Under the pieces are notes generated by a model. The model did not search any database and was not told the DNA's origin. It saw nothing but the letters and a program-made list of their open reading frames with translations. A DNA stretch of 64,000 nt from Cyanobacteria bacterium SBLK (lineage in GTDB: Bacteria; Cyanobacteriota; Cyanobacteriia; Cyanobacteriales; Spirulinaceae), in NCBI GenBank assembly GCA_017746715.1, contig JAGHZQ010000084.1, positions 1 to 64,000 on the forward strand, read 5' to 3'. Position numbers and translations under genes: made by a program. Positions 1-7,966 of the stretch are shown here, piece after piece. Each line of letters opens with the position of its first letter. Within the stretch, counting starts at the first letter, position 1.

Positions 1-770
1 CAACTTTTCGGTACATTTTCTTAGAACAAGTACAAGGCTTTTTCCCATTTTACCTCTTTTTTCTCAATTTTTTTGGTGCTTTTGTCTTCTCTAAGCCTTC
101 TCTATCAATATTTTCGCTTTTTTTTCAGCAAACCCTATTTACGCCGGGGGAACTATCGGGAACGTATCTCAAAAAACTGGACAGATATCAACGCTTATTC
201 GAAATCATTGCCCTCCGTTCTCATGAGAGTTGTCTCCTGTTATGCAGTCGAGAAAAACCTAAAGAGATCGACCAATGGGAAGGGGGAACGAGTCCCATTC
301 GCACCCTCGAACTTAAAGGCTCGAAAGAAGTCGCGATCGCTCTATTTCAAGAAAAACAATTAAATGATGAAACCCACTGGTCAACAGCGATCGACTATTG
401 GCAAGGACACCCCTTACAACTGCAAGAAATATCGATTCTCATTCGAGATGTTTTCGGTGGAGATATCAGCCAATTTAGCGAATATGCAACGCATTTTGTC
501 GGGAATAATCTCAAGGAGAAAATCGAACAACATCTCGAACGCTTGTCAGGATTCGAGCGAGATGTTATACTGGCTTTTGACGGAGAAAATGATTCCCTCC
601 CCATTGGAAAACTGATGACAAAAAGCGGGCTGATCCCCGCAGAATTTTTCAATGTCGTGCAATCTTTACAACGTCGTTTCTGTTTGGAAACCCAACAAAA
701 AGAGCGAATTAAACACTTTTCCCTACCTTCCCTGCTACAAAATCACTTAAAAGTGAATTCTCTCGAATAG
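1..770 (+). CDS. STAND/NB-ARC-type ATPase, C-terminal part (5' end outside window)
   Basis: The reading frame is open from the left edge of the window to the stop at 768-770, so the start lies upstream. Residues read from about base 130 onward fit the half of a cyanobacterial NB-ARC/STAND NTPase that follows Walker B: a CLLLCSREKPKEI sensor-like stretch, then a GHPLQLQEI (GxP-like) motif, then a winged-helix segment ending in SLQRRFCLE. The protein stops soon after the winged helix, so no WD40, TPR or other C-terminal sensor repeats follow; many relatives carry them. The part before base 130 is very Phe/Leu-rich and I see no convincing Walker B there, so an upstream frameshift or decay is possible. 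Family relatives act as signal-responsive switches; the effector here is not visible. Confidence 0.6.
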   Translation, partial: TFRYIFLEQVQGFFPFYLFFLNFFGAFVFSKPSLSIFSLFFQQTLFTPGELSGTYLKKLDRYQRLFEIIALRSHESCLLLCSREKPKEIDQWEGGTSPIRTLELKGSKEVAIALFQEKQLNDETHWSTAIDYWQGHPLQLQEISILIRDVFGGDISQFSEYATHFVGNNLKEKIEQHLERLSGFERDVILAFDGENDSLPIGKLMTKSGLIPAEFFNVVQSLQRRFCLETQQKERIKHFSLPSLLQNHLKVNSLE

Positions 771-802
771 AGTTTTAAGAGCAAAGTGTCAATCAAAATA
801 TT

Positions 803-960
803 AGCCTTGGATTCAAATCCAAGGCTGAAAGAAAGTCAAAACCCGTTAAAACGGGTTAATATAATTGTGATATTCTAGCCTGCTTTAGCTGGCTTTAGTT
901 TTAAGCCAAGAATTTGAATTCTTGGACTTTTGCAAAAGGGAGAAAAAGCGATTCTCCCTT
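803..960. repeat. Cluster of short palindromes (dispersed cyanobacterial repeat) with terminator-like hairpin
   Basis: Four hairpins lie between the ATPase fragment and ugd. Arms AGCCTTGGATT/AATCCAAGGCT are at 803-826, AACCCGTT/AACGGGTT at 840-857, and a 20-bp palindrome CCAAGAATTTGAATTCTTGG at 906-925. A 9-bp-arm hairpin AAGGGAGAA/TTCTCCCTT is at 936-960. The last could stop transcription from either convergent gene, although no long T-run follows. The arrangement looks like a mobile or structural intergenic repeat. No coding potential is seen in 771-1010. Confidence 0.6.
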
Positions 961-1010
961 AAAGGATCAAGCGTTATTAACGACCGTTTTTATAACAACC
1001 GATCGCCGAT

Positions 1011-2387
1011 CTAATGGCCGATACCAACATAACGGAAACCCGCCTCTTCTGCGGCTTCGCGATCGAGGAAATTGCGACCGTCGATAATGACGGGATTGCT
1101 CATCAACTTCGCCATCTTTTTATAGTCGATTTTGCTAAATTGCTTCCAGTCCGTGACCAGAACTAAAGCATCGCAACCATCCGCCAAGCGATCGAGATCC
1201 GTTTCTACAATTGCATTGACCAAACCGTGACTCATGCCGGTTCCCGAAACGATGGGATCGTAAGCCTTCACTTTTGCCCCCAAGCGATGTAACTGTTCGA
1301 TTAAGTCCAAAGAAGGCGCATCTCGCATATCATCGGTATTGGGTTTAAAAGTCAATCCCAGCAAACCCACCACTTTTCCTTTCAAGATTTTAATTTCTTG
1401 TTGGAGTTTTTCCAAGACGAGGAGGCGTTGGCGCTTGTTGACGCTAACAGCAGATTTAAGGAGTTCTGCTTCGTAATTGTAATCGTCGGCAGTGTGAATG
1501 AGCGCCGAAACATCTTTAGGGAAACAAGAACCCCCCCACCCCAAACCTGCTTGTAAAAACTTCGAGCCGATGCGAGAATCCAAACCGATTCCTTTGGCCA
1601 CCTGTACCACATCCGCTCCTACGCGATCGCAAATATTGGCAATTTCGTTAATAAAACTGATTTTGGTGGCCAGGAAAGAATTAGCGGCATATTTGATCAT
1701 CTCTGCCGAGTTGAGATCCGTCATGACCACGGGAACCGGAGGTAAATTTTTATATTCTTCCTCCCCAAAAGTTCGCTCCACAAGGGGTTGATAAAGTTCT
1801 GCCATCATGTCGAGGGCTTTTTGGTTGTTGCTCCCCAAAACAATGCGATCGGGGTTAAAGGTATCGAAAACCGCAGAACCTTCCCGCAAGAATTCCGGAT
1901 TGCTGACCACATCGAATTCTGCTTTGATATCCTCGGGATTGCTTTCTCCTTCCTCTTTTTTCCGTTCGGTAATTCCATCGAGAACGATCATCCGCACCCA
2001 ATCTCCCGAACCAATAGGAACCGTCGATTTATTGACAATGACCTTATAGCCTTCTTTGAGATGGGAACCAATTCCTCGCGCTACTGCTTCTACGTAGCGC
2101 GTATCGCTGTCCCCAGTGGGTAAAGCTGGTGTTCCTACGGCAATGAAGAGAATATCGCTATTACTGACCCCGTGACCGAGATCCGTGCTAAATTCCAGCC
2201 GTTCCGACTTCATGCAAGATGTCATTAGATCGGCCAGTCCGGGTTCGTAAATGGGAGTTTGCCCAGACCTCATTAGCTTGACTTTTTCTTCATTGTTGTC
2301 GATACAAATAACATTATGTCCGATCTGGGACAAACAAACTCCCGTGACTAAACCGACATATCCCGTTCCAATGACACAAACGCGCAT
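1011..2387 (-). CDS. ugd: UDP-glucose 6-dehydrogenase
   Basis: The 458-residue protein is a full-length UDP-glucose/GDP-mannose dehydrogenase. It oxidises UDP-glucose twice with NAD+ to UDP-glucuronate in the cytoplasm. The Rossmann motif GTGYVG is at residues 7-12, the substrate-contacting NPEFLREG at 163-170, and the catalytic cysteine is C288 in GGSCFPKD. It lies 77 bases downstream of the UDP-glucuronate decarboxylase gene on the same strand. The two probably form one operon converting UDP-glucose to UDP-xylose for surface polysaccharide. The start ATG at 2387 begins the usual MRVCVIGTGYVG N-terminus. Confidence 0.95.
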   Translation of the reverse strand: MRVCVIGTGYVGLVTGVCLSQIGHNVICIDNNEEKVKLMRSGQTPIYEPGLADLMTSCMKSERLEFSTDLGHGVSNSDILFIAVGTPALPTGDSDTRYVEAVARGIGSHLKEGYKVIVNKSTVPIGSGDWVRMIVLDGITERKKEEGESNPEDIKAEFDVVSNPEFLREGSAVFDTFNPDRIVLGSNNQKALDMMAELYQPLVERTFGEEEYKNLPPVPVVMTDLNSAEMIKYAANSFLATKISFINEIANICDRVGADVVQVAKGIGLDSRIGSKFLQAGLGWGGSCFPKDVSALIHTADDYNYEAELLKSAVSVNKRQRLLVLEKLQQEIKILKGKVVGLLGLTFKPNTDDMRDAPSLDLIEQLHRLGAKVKAYDPIVSGTGMSHGLVNAIVETDLDRLADGCDALVLVTDWKQFSKIDYKKMAKLMSNPVIIDGRNFLDREAAEEAGFRYVGIGH

Positions 2388-2464
2388 AATATCAAGTCCT
2401 CAAAAAATTGCAAGTACGGCTATAGATGCTAGAGATGACGAAGTTGCGATCTGGAGATGCTAAT

Positions 2465-4762
2465 TCATTTGTGACTTATTTTGCCCTCTTCGGCAAGGCG
2501 ATCGCGAAAATAATCGATTGTTAATCTTAATCCCTCTTTTAGGGAAACGGTGGGTTTCCAGTCCAGCCATTCTTTCGCGCGGGTAATATCCGGCTGTCGC
2601 TGTTTGGGATCGTCTTGGGGAAGGGGTTTGAAAATGAGTTCGGCCTCGGGATTTACCATATTTTGGATGGTTTGCGCCAGTTCCAAAATGGTATATTCTC
2701 CGGGGTTGCCAATATTGACGGGTTCTGAGCGATCGCTATTCATCAAGCGAATAAATCCCTCAATTAGATCGGAAACATAGCAAAAACTGCGGGTTTGAGA
2801 ACCATCACCGTAAACCGTGAGAGATTTTCCTTGCAGTGCTTGCACGATGAAATTACTCACAACGCGTCCATCATTGGGTAACATTCGAGTCCCATAAGTG
2901 TTGTGACAGCATACGCCATAAGTCCCACCAATAAAGTTTTCCCAATCGGGAACGGAGAAATCGTATACAAAATCGTCGATTTCAAAGGCTTCAATTTCCT
3001 TGACTTTTGCCCAAGCTAAATCTCCCGTTGTTTTTGCTTGTAAAGTTTGTCGAACCCGAGCCAGATTGAGAAGAGAATAATCGTTCAATCCTTGAACTGT
3101 TAAACGATAGGATTTATATCGCTTAGTATCTCCCTTTTTAACTGTTGTTTCAAATTCAGAAATACTTCCCAAAATTCCAAACTTAGCCATGATTAGGGAT
3201 AATTTTTCCATAATTTTTTGGCTAGAGCTATTGAAGATCAGCATCGATCCTGTCGTTTTGGCATCATGATTTCCATCCCCTTCCCAAAATCCTTGTAAGA
3301 AATGTACGAGTTGCGCTTTAGGAAGTTGAACGATCCAGTTGGGGATATCTTTTTGAGGGCTGAGGAATTGCCCAAAACCAAAGTTATGGATGACTAAATC
3401 GACAATAATTTTCGAGCGAACATGAACGCAAGGTGCACGTTGTCCGGTCGGATCGAAGCGAATTTCTTCTTTAATTCCAAACAAATTTTCAACAATCTCA
3501 ATTAGCTTCTCTAGATATTTTACGTTGGAACTAAATAGAAGTTGATTGTCTTCCTTGCGATGAATTAAGCATCCTTCTGCTAGGTAAAATCCTAAGAACC
3601 ACAGAAATTCATCAATTTTTTCGATCCGATTATCGATCGCTTTATTGGAATAGGCTGATTGGATGCGTTCTTTGGCTGAAAAAGGCAAGTTCAAATATCG
3701 CCATAGTTTTAACGGCAATTTATTCCCTTCTTCATAGCGTCTAATTTTACTATAGAATTGACGAGGTTCAATCCCTTGCTCTGCCAAAAATTGACGAATT
3801 TTATCGTTGTAGCATTCGAGATATTCAACGATGCGATCGCTGACAATCGAAACATTATCAAAAGAGAGACAATCGCTAATATTAAATGCTTCTAGAGGGC
3901 GATCGACAAACTCGATTTTCTTCGGGACGGCAACCTCATCGCCAATTTGCAAGTCTTTTCCAAAAACGGCTTGAGGATTGCCCCGATCGTCGCGTGTAAA
4001 TAGGCTGTGATCTTCAGTAATTTTAACTTGTTTGCCCCATGTCGTCGTGATTTTATACCCTGTTTTCTTGACGGGATGTTTCCAAATCGCGGAAATCGGT
4101 TTCAGTACCATTTTTGAGTCGCGATCGAAACAAGGAACTGATATGTTGGAAATATTTTTGTGAGTGCGATCGTAACATTCAGAAAACGTCTCATAATAAA
4201 GTTGTTTTCCTTGATAGTAAAGAACTTTTTGATCGCCTGTCAAACTATTGAAAATCCTTACAACTCTTACGTCTACACCATTTTGACGATGATAGTCATA
4301 AGCGAGAGTTTCAGCAACTCGCTTACCTTCATCATAACAGGCCCGGATGCCGATCGGATTTACGTTACCGCGATAGTCTTCGGATTGAGGGTGAACTTCG
4401 GGATCTCCGTACACTTCTGAGGTTGAGGACAGAAAAAATCGTGCTTTGACCCGTTTTGCCAGTCCCAACATATTTAATGTCCCGATAACGTTGGTTTTAA
4501 TAGTCTTGACGGGATTGGACTGGTAGTGAACGGGAGATGCCGGACAGGCAAGATGGTAAATTTGATCGACTTCGAGGCGAATGGGTTCGGTGACATCGTG
4601 ACGAATGACTTCGAATTTAGGATTGTCGAGCCATTGGAGAATATTACGCTTACTGCCGGTATAGAAATTATCCAAACAGATAACTTCGTGACCTGCCTCC
4701 ATCAGGCGATCGATGAGGTGAGAGCCGAGAAAACCCGCTCCTCCCGTAACTAGAATTCTCAT
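2465..4762 (-). CDS. UDP-glucuronate decarboxylase (UXS) containing an in-frame intein
   Basis: The precursor has 765 residues from the ATG at 4762; a TTG six codons upstream is also in frame. Without the intein the host protein is about 316 residues, the normal size for UDP-xylose synthase of the extended SDR family. Host features: the NAD motif GGAGFLG (G7, G10, G13), the SSTSEVYG serine/threonine segment, and the catalytic pair Y143/K147 in CYDEGKR. The host sequence RIFN is cut off at N172 and resumes at T622 as TYGTRMLPNDGR, restoring the conserved RIFNTYGTRM nucleotide-sugar motif. It decarboxylates UDP-glucuronate to UDP-xylose, using the product of the neighbouring ugd. Enzyme activity should depend on protein splicing, because the insert splits a substrate-binding motif. 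Confidence 0.93.
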   Translation of the reverse strand: MRILVTGGAGFLGSHLIDRLMEAGHEVICLDNFYTGSKRNILQWLDNPKFEVIRHDVTEPIRLEVDQIYHLACPASPVHYQSNPVKTIKTNVIGTLNMLGLAKRVKARFFLSSTSEVYGDPEVHPQSEDYRGNVNPIGIRACYDEGKRVAETLAYDYHRQNGVDVRVVRIFNSLTGDQKVLYYQGKQLYYETFSECYDRTHKNISNISVPCFDRDSKMVLKPISAIWKHPVKKTGYKITTTWGKQVKITEDHSLFTRDDRGNPQAVFGKDLQIGDEVAVPKKIEFVDRPLEAFNISDCLSFDNVSIVSDRIVEYLECYNDKIRQFLAEQGIEPRQFYSKIRRYEEGNKLPLKLWRYLNLPFSAKERIQSAYSNKAIDNRIEKIDEFLWFLGFYLAEGCLIHRKEDNQLLFSSNVKYLEKLIEIVENLFGIKEEIRFDPTGQRAPCVHVRSKIIVDLVIHNFGFGQFLSPQKDIPNWIVQLPKAQLVHFLQGFWEGDGNHDAKTTGSMLIFNSSSQKIMEKLSLIMAKFGILGSISEFETTVKKGDTKRYKSYRLTVQGLNDYSLLNLARVRQTLQAKTTGDLAWAKVKEIEAFEIDDFVYDFSVPDWENFIGGTYGVCCHNTYGTRMLPNDGRVVSNFIVQALQGKSLTVYGDGSQTRSFCYVSDLIEGFIRLMNSDRSEPVNIGNPGEYTILELAQTIQNMVNPEAELIFKPLPQDDPKQRQPDITRAKEWLDWKPTVSLKEGLRLTIDYFRDRLAEEGKISHK
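2900..4246 (-). other. Intein with LAGLIDADG homing endonuclease inside the UXS gene
   Basis: The insert spans residues 173-621 of the precursor (449 residues), typical of a full intein with an endonuclease. It begins with Ser173 (SLTGDQKVLY, block A), has a block B TEDH at 249-252, and ends VCCHN with His620-Asn621 before the +1 nucleophile Thr622. Two dodecapeptide motifs, LGFYLAEGCLI (390-400, acidic E396) and LQGFWEGDGNH (489-499, acidic D496), mark a LAGLIDADG/DOD endonuclease that looks catalytically complete. The usual block F histidine position reads Glu (DWENF). The N- and C-terminal splicing residues are intact, so it is probably splicing-competent. Confidence 0.93.
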
Positions 4763-4913
4763 AGGGGTCAAGTTCTGCAATTTCTATCCGAATTTAAGCA
4801 TAACCCCAGCCGTATTAGATAGGCAATATCAAACCTCCATGACACAAAGCCGTCTATCTTCTACTCGAAACAACCTCTCTGTTGGGTAAGAAGGCGACAA
4901 CCTGAGAAATATT

Positions 4914-5282
4914 TTAACTCGCTCGCTTGAGGTTGCTGGCGCGACACCAATCGGTATCTTTTCCGACTTGAAACGTAATATAATCTATACCGTAAGCGTG
5001 CCAATAATTAATCACTTTTCCCGTTGCATTTTCTGTATCGTCGAGACGCTGAACGGGGGTTCCGAGGGGAAATTTCTGTACGATCGCGCTGTCTTTCCAC
5101 TGCTTGAGGAGTTTGATGCGATCGCGATCGCCATCCGAAAGCAATTCCCATGCTTCTTCTTTCCAGTGGGGATAATTTCCCGTCAGTGCTTCGATTTCTC
5201 GCCAAGAGATAGCTTCTCGCAAATAAGATGCAAGCTCTTGGGGGGTATTCAGGGTAAAATCGGGAATGGGTAAAGCACTCAT
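4914..5282 (-). CDS. Conserved cyanobacterial hypothetical protein
   Basis: This encodes 122 residues, soluble, with no signal peptide or membrane segment. The middle is a charged helical region (WKEEAWELLSDGDRDRIKLL). The C-terminus, with PLGTPVQRLDDTENATGKVINYW and a final TDWCRASNLKRA, resembles a small barrel like those in cyanobacterial proteins of unknown function that carry a GTxVxR...TGxV pattern. I do not recognise a function. It stands alone, divergent from rpmF across about 200 bases. Confidence 0.7.
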   Translation of the reverse strand: MSALPIPDFTLNTPQELASYLREAISWREIEALTGNYPHWKEEAWELLSDGDRDRIKLLKQWKDSAIVQKFPLGTPVQRLDDTENATGKVINYWHAYGIDYITFQVGKDTDWCRASNLKRAS

Positions 5283-5483
5283 GGAAAAAGAATTAAACTA
5301 GAGAGAAAAAAACGCTAAGTATAGTGCGATCGATGGAATGAATGCCAAGTCTACCCTAAATATAGCGCTTTTTTCAATTTGACGGTAGAGAGTATAACAG
5401 TTCGCCAGCCGCGATTGAGAAGTTCTGGCGAATTCAGGATATAATAAGCAATTGTCTGTTTATTTCCCTCGCAATTAAGAATT

Positions 5484-5666
5484 ATGGCAGTCCCCAAGAA
5501 GAAAACCTCAAAAACCAAGCGCGACCAGCGTAGAGCTAATTGGAATCGCAAAGCCGCGATCGCCGCGCAAAAGGCTCTATCTCAAGGAAAATCCGTCCTC
5601 ACCGGAGAGTCGAGCAGTTTTGTTTATCCGACGGATGAGGAAGATGAAGATGAGGACGAAGAGTAG
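5484..5666 (+). CDS. rpmF: 50S ribosomal protein L32
   Basis: The 60-residue protein starts MAVPKKKTSKTKRDQRRANW, the standard L32 N-terminus, and ends with an acidic tail rich in Asp/Glu. Cyanobacterial L32 lacks the zinc-binding cysteines found in some bacteria, and none are present here. It is a structural component of the large ribosomal subunit. It is transcribed on its own strand 54 bases before the sulfite-oxidase-like gene. Confidence 0.96.
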   Translation: MAVPKKKTSKTKRDQRRANWNRKAAIAAQKALSQGKSVLTGESSSFVYPTDEEDEDEDEE

Positions 5667-5720
5667 ATCGAATGCTTGTTCGATCTGGATTTCTAGACAA
5701 ATTGCAGCGAGTTGACAAGA

Positions 5721-6314
5721 ATGCTAGGTAAATTTTTCCAAAAACCCGAAGCAGAACAGGACGAACGCGTTCCTCCGGGTCAGTATCTCGCTAAAGGGTT
5801 TCCCGTTCTCACCTATGGGGAAACCCCGGAAATCTCGACCCGAGAGTGGCAATTAAAGGTTTGGGGAGCTGTCGAACCCAAAACTTTTACGTGGAATGAT
5901 ATGATGGCATTCCCCCAGCGCGAATTTACCAAGGATTTTCATTGCGTCACTCGGTGGTCGAAACTAGATGTGAAATGGCAGGGTATCAAAGTTACGGATT
6001 TTCTGGAGGCGATCGCGATCGATCCCCAAGCCACGCATGTGTTACAGCACTGCTATGGAGAATATACCACCAATGTCACTCTAGAGGATTTCGCCCGAGA
6101 AGATAACTTTTTTGCTCATACTTTATTTGATAATCCCCTCCCTCCCGACCATGGCGGTCCCATGCGAACGGTAATTCCTCACCTGTATGCGTGGAAAAGT
6201 GCGAAGTGGATTAATGGTTTAGAATTTTGCAATGAGGAAAAACTGGGTTTTTGGGAGGTTAACGGCTATCATTCTCGAGGCGAACCTTGGGCAGAAGAAC
6301 GATATAGCGGTTGA
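5721..6314 (+). CDS. Sulfite-oxidase-like molybdopterin oxidoreductase
   Basis: About 197 residues from the ATG at 5721; a TTG at 5712 is also in frame. The whole protein is an oxidoreductase molybdopterin-binding domain of the short SUOX/YedY-like type, without heme or dimerisation domains. The molybdenum-ligating cysteine is in DFHCVTRWS (C75 from the ATG). Downstream segments HCYGEYTTNV and HGGPMRTVIPHLYAWKSAKW match the pterin-binding core. No signal peptide is present, so it is probably cytoplasmic. The substrate is unknown. The C-terminus VNGYHSRGEPWAEERYSG is typical of the family. Confidence 0.85.
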   Translation: MLGKFFQKPEAEQDERVPPGQYLAKGFPVLTYGETPEISTREWQLKVWGAVEPKTFTWNDMMAFPQREFTKDFHCVTRWSKLDVKWQGIKVTDFLEAIAIDPQATHVLQHCYGEYTTNVTLEDFAREDNFFAHTLFDNPLPPDHGGPMRTVIPHLYAWKSAKWINGLEFCNEEKLGFWEVNGYHSRGEPWAEERYSG

Positions 6315-6342
6315 AAATGGAAGTTCTGCAAACCTAACACAA

Positions 6343-6561
6343 ATGCAGAAAGAAACAATTGACGGTGTAATCGATTTTTATGGAGACAAATCGGCTCAAT
6401 GGTTGAGCGATCTAACCCACCTAGAAAATCCTTGGAAAATCACAAGAGAAGATGCCGGACTCAAAGAAGGAGAAAGAGGAAATGTAGTTATCAAACTTGC
6501 TGATATGCACGAATACTATTCAGGATTGGGAGTAACCGAGGCGATCGCAGAACAATCCTGA
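6343..6561 (+). pseudogene. Truncated Panacea (DUF4065/SocA-like) domain fragment
   Basis: The frame encodes 72 residues starting at the first in-frame ATG after the sulfite-oxidase-like stop. It contains YGDKSAQWLSDLTHLENPW, the hallmark of the C-terminal half of the Panacea domain, which is found in antitoxins and prophage proteins. The N-terminal half that should precede it is missing. The preceding in-frame codons lie in another gene read in a different frame, so this looks like the 3' remnant of a deleted gene. A 36-codon ORF follows after 11 bases. Confidence 0.65.
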
Positions 6562-6572
6562 AAAGAAAGGCA

Positions 6573-6683
6573 ATGAGTAGTAATAAGAAAAAATTAACAC
6601 CAAGTCAAAGGGGATATAAAACTTTTGATACATTTTACCTTATCTGGTGGAATCCACAACATCAAATTTATCCTGTCGATTGA
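6573..6683 (+). CDS. Small ORF after the Panacea remnant
   Basis: ATG to TGA encodes 36 residues, basic at the N-terminus and aromatic later (YKTFDTFYLIWWNPQHQIYP). An AAGG precedes the ATG by a few bases. I recognise no family. Panacea antitoxins are normally coupled to a toxin gene, so this could be a toxin remnant or simply chance. It ends one base before the lipA stop on the opposite strand. Confidence 0.25.
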   Translation: MSSNKKKLTPSQRGYKTFDTFYLIWWNPQHQIYPVD

Positions 6684-6684
6684 T

Positions 6685-7560
6685 TTATTTTCCTCTAGGA
6701 TACTTTTTCATCAACTTGCGAACTTCTTCGGCATGATAAGAACTGCGGGTTAAAGGCGAAGAAACCACTTGTAGAAACCCGATCGCTTCCCCAAATTCCC
6801 TCCAAGCATCAAACTGTTGGGGAGTAACGAACTCTTTGACTCCCAAATGCTTCTGAGAAGGTTGTAAATACTGTCCGATGGTGAGAATATCGCAATCGAC
6901 TTTTCGCAAATCTTCCATCACTTCCCGTACCTCTGCATCGGTTTCCCCCAAACCCACCATAACTCCCGATTTGGTGTAAATATGGGGAGCAATTTGGCGA
7001 GTGCGTTGTAACAGTTCGAGCGATCGCCGATAATCTCCTTGAGGGCGTACCCGACGATACAAGCGAGGAATCGTTTCGGTGTTGTGATTGAGAACTTCCG
7101 GTCGTGCTGCGAGAATCAATTCTAAAGCCTGCCAATTGCCGCATAAATCGGGAATCAGCACCTCAATCGTGGTTTTAGGACTGATTTCACGAATTTCCTC
7201 AATACAACGTTGAAATTGGCTTGCACCGCCATCTGAGAGGTCATCTCGATTGACAGAAGTAATGACAACGTGATTCAAGTTTAAGCGACGGACGGCCTCG
7301 GCCAAGCGTAACGATTCCGTCGGATCGAGAGCTTGGGGTTTCTTCTCAAAATCGATATCGCAATAGGGACAAGCACGGGTGCAAGCCGGACCCATAATTA
7401 AAAAGGTCGCCGTCCCTGCCTGAAAGCATTCGCCAATATTAGGGCAAGATGCCTCCTCGCACACCGTATTCAGCGCCAAATCCCGTAAAATCTCTTTGAC
7501 ACTCCCCACGCGCTGCCACTGAGGAGCCTTGACTCGTAACCATTCCGGCTTAACAACCAC
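6685..7560 (-). CDS. lipA: Lipoyl synthase
   Basis: The 291-residue radical-SAM enzyme inserts two sulfurs into octanoyl-carrier protein domains, giving the lipoyl cofactor of 2-oxoacid dehydrogenases and glycine cleavage. Both iron-sulfur clusters are visible: the auxiliary-cluster cysteines C34, C39 and C45 (CEEASCPNIGEC), and the SAM-cluster cysteines C60, C64 and C67 (CTRACPYC). The C-terminal RSSYHAEE motif, including the arginine-serine pair typical of LipA, is present. Length is normal. It is divergent from secG. Confidence 0.96.
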   Translation of the reverse strand: MVVKPEWLRVKAPQWQRVGSVKEILRDLALNTVCEEASCPNIGECFQAGTATFLIMGPACTRACPYCDIDFEKKPQALDPTESLRLAEAVRRLNLNHVVITSVNRDDLSDGGASQFQRCIEEIREISPKTTIEVLIPDLCGNWQALELILAARPEVLNHNTETIPRLYRRVRPQGDYRRSLELLQRTRQIAPHIYTKSGVMVGLGETDAEVREVMEDLRKVDCDILTIGQYLQPSQKHLGVKEFVTPQQFDAWREFGEAIGFLQVVSSPLTRSSYHAEEVRKLMKKYPRGK

Positions 7561-7603
7561 AATTCGCCCTTTCTCGATTAAAATGTTTCTATTGTAGCTA
7601 AAT

Positions 7604-7852
7604 ATGAAATTCTACATGAATATTGTTCAAATCGTGCAAATTGTTTGGGCGCTATCTGCCCTATTTTTGATTATTCTAGTCTTGTTACATTCTCCCAAAG
7701 GAGACGGCATTGGCGGGATTGGCGGACAAGCGCAACTCTTTACCAGTACGAAAAGCGCCGAAACAACCCTTAACCGCGTAACGTGGATGCTGAGTATTAT
7801 TTTTATGAGTTTAACTGTTATTTTGGCGGGCGGTTGGCTGGGTGCTGGGTAG
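7604..7852 (+). CDS. secG: Preprotein translocase subunit SecG
   Basis: The 82-residue protein has two hydrophobic helices (about residues 5-25 and 58-78) joined by a Gly-rich loop GDGIGGIGGQAQLF, the SecG signature. It belongs to the SecYEG channel in plasma and thylakoid membranes. A second in-frame ATG lies four codons in, so the start is slightly uncertain. Spacing from the divergent lipA start is about 43 bases, leaving a very compact promoter region. Confidence 0.93.
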   Translation: MKFYMNIVQIVQIVWALSALFLIILVLLHSPKGDGIGGIGGQAQLFTSTKSAETTLNRVTWMLSIIFMSLTVILAGGWLGAG

Positions 7853-7876
7853 TTTCAACGTTCTTAGCAAATTGGC

Positions 7877-7925
7877 AAATCAAGCGATCGCCATTCCGAC
7901 TTCTCTCGTGGCGATCGCTTGATTT
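7877..7925. terminator. Bidirectional hairpin between secG and the kinase gene
   Basis: Perfect 16-bp arms AAATCAAGCGATCGCC (7877-7892) and GGCGATCGCTTGATTT (7910-7925) enclose a 17-nt loop. Each arm contains a HIP1 octamer. The flanking A and T residues give a short U-run in both directions, fitting a shared terminator for the convergent genes. Confidence 0.7.
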
Positions 7926-7966
7926 AATCGTAAAATGACATTTTTAACAATCTTTGAGAAGATGTT

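Noticed and set aside
771..1010. CRISPR-like or tRNA-like structures in the palindrome cluster
   Set aside because: Each hairpin has a different sequence and no tRNA arms are formed.
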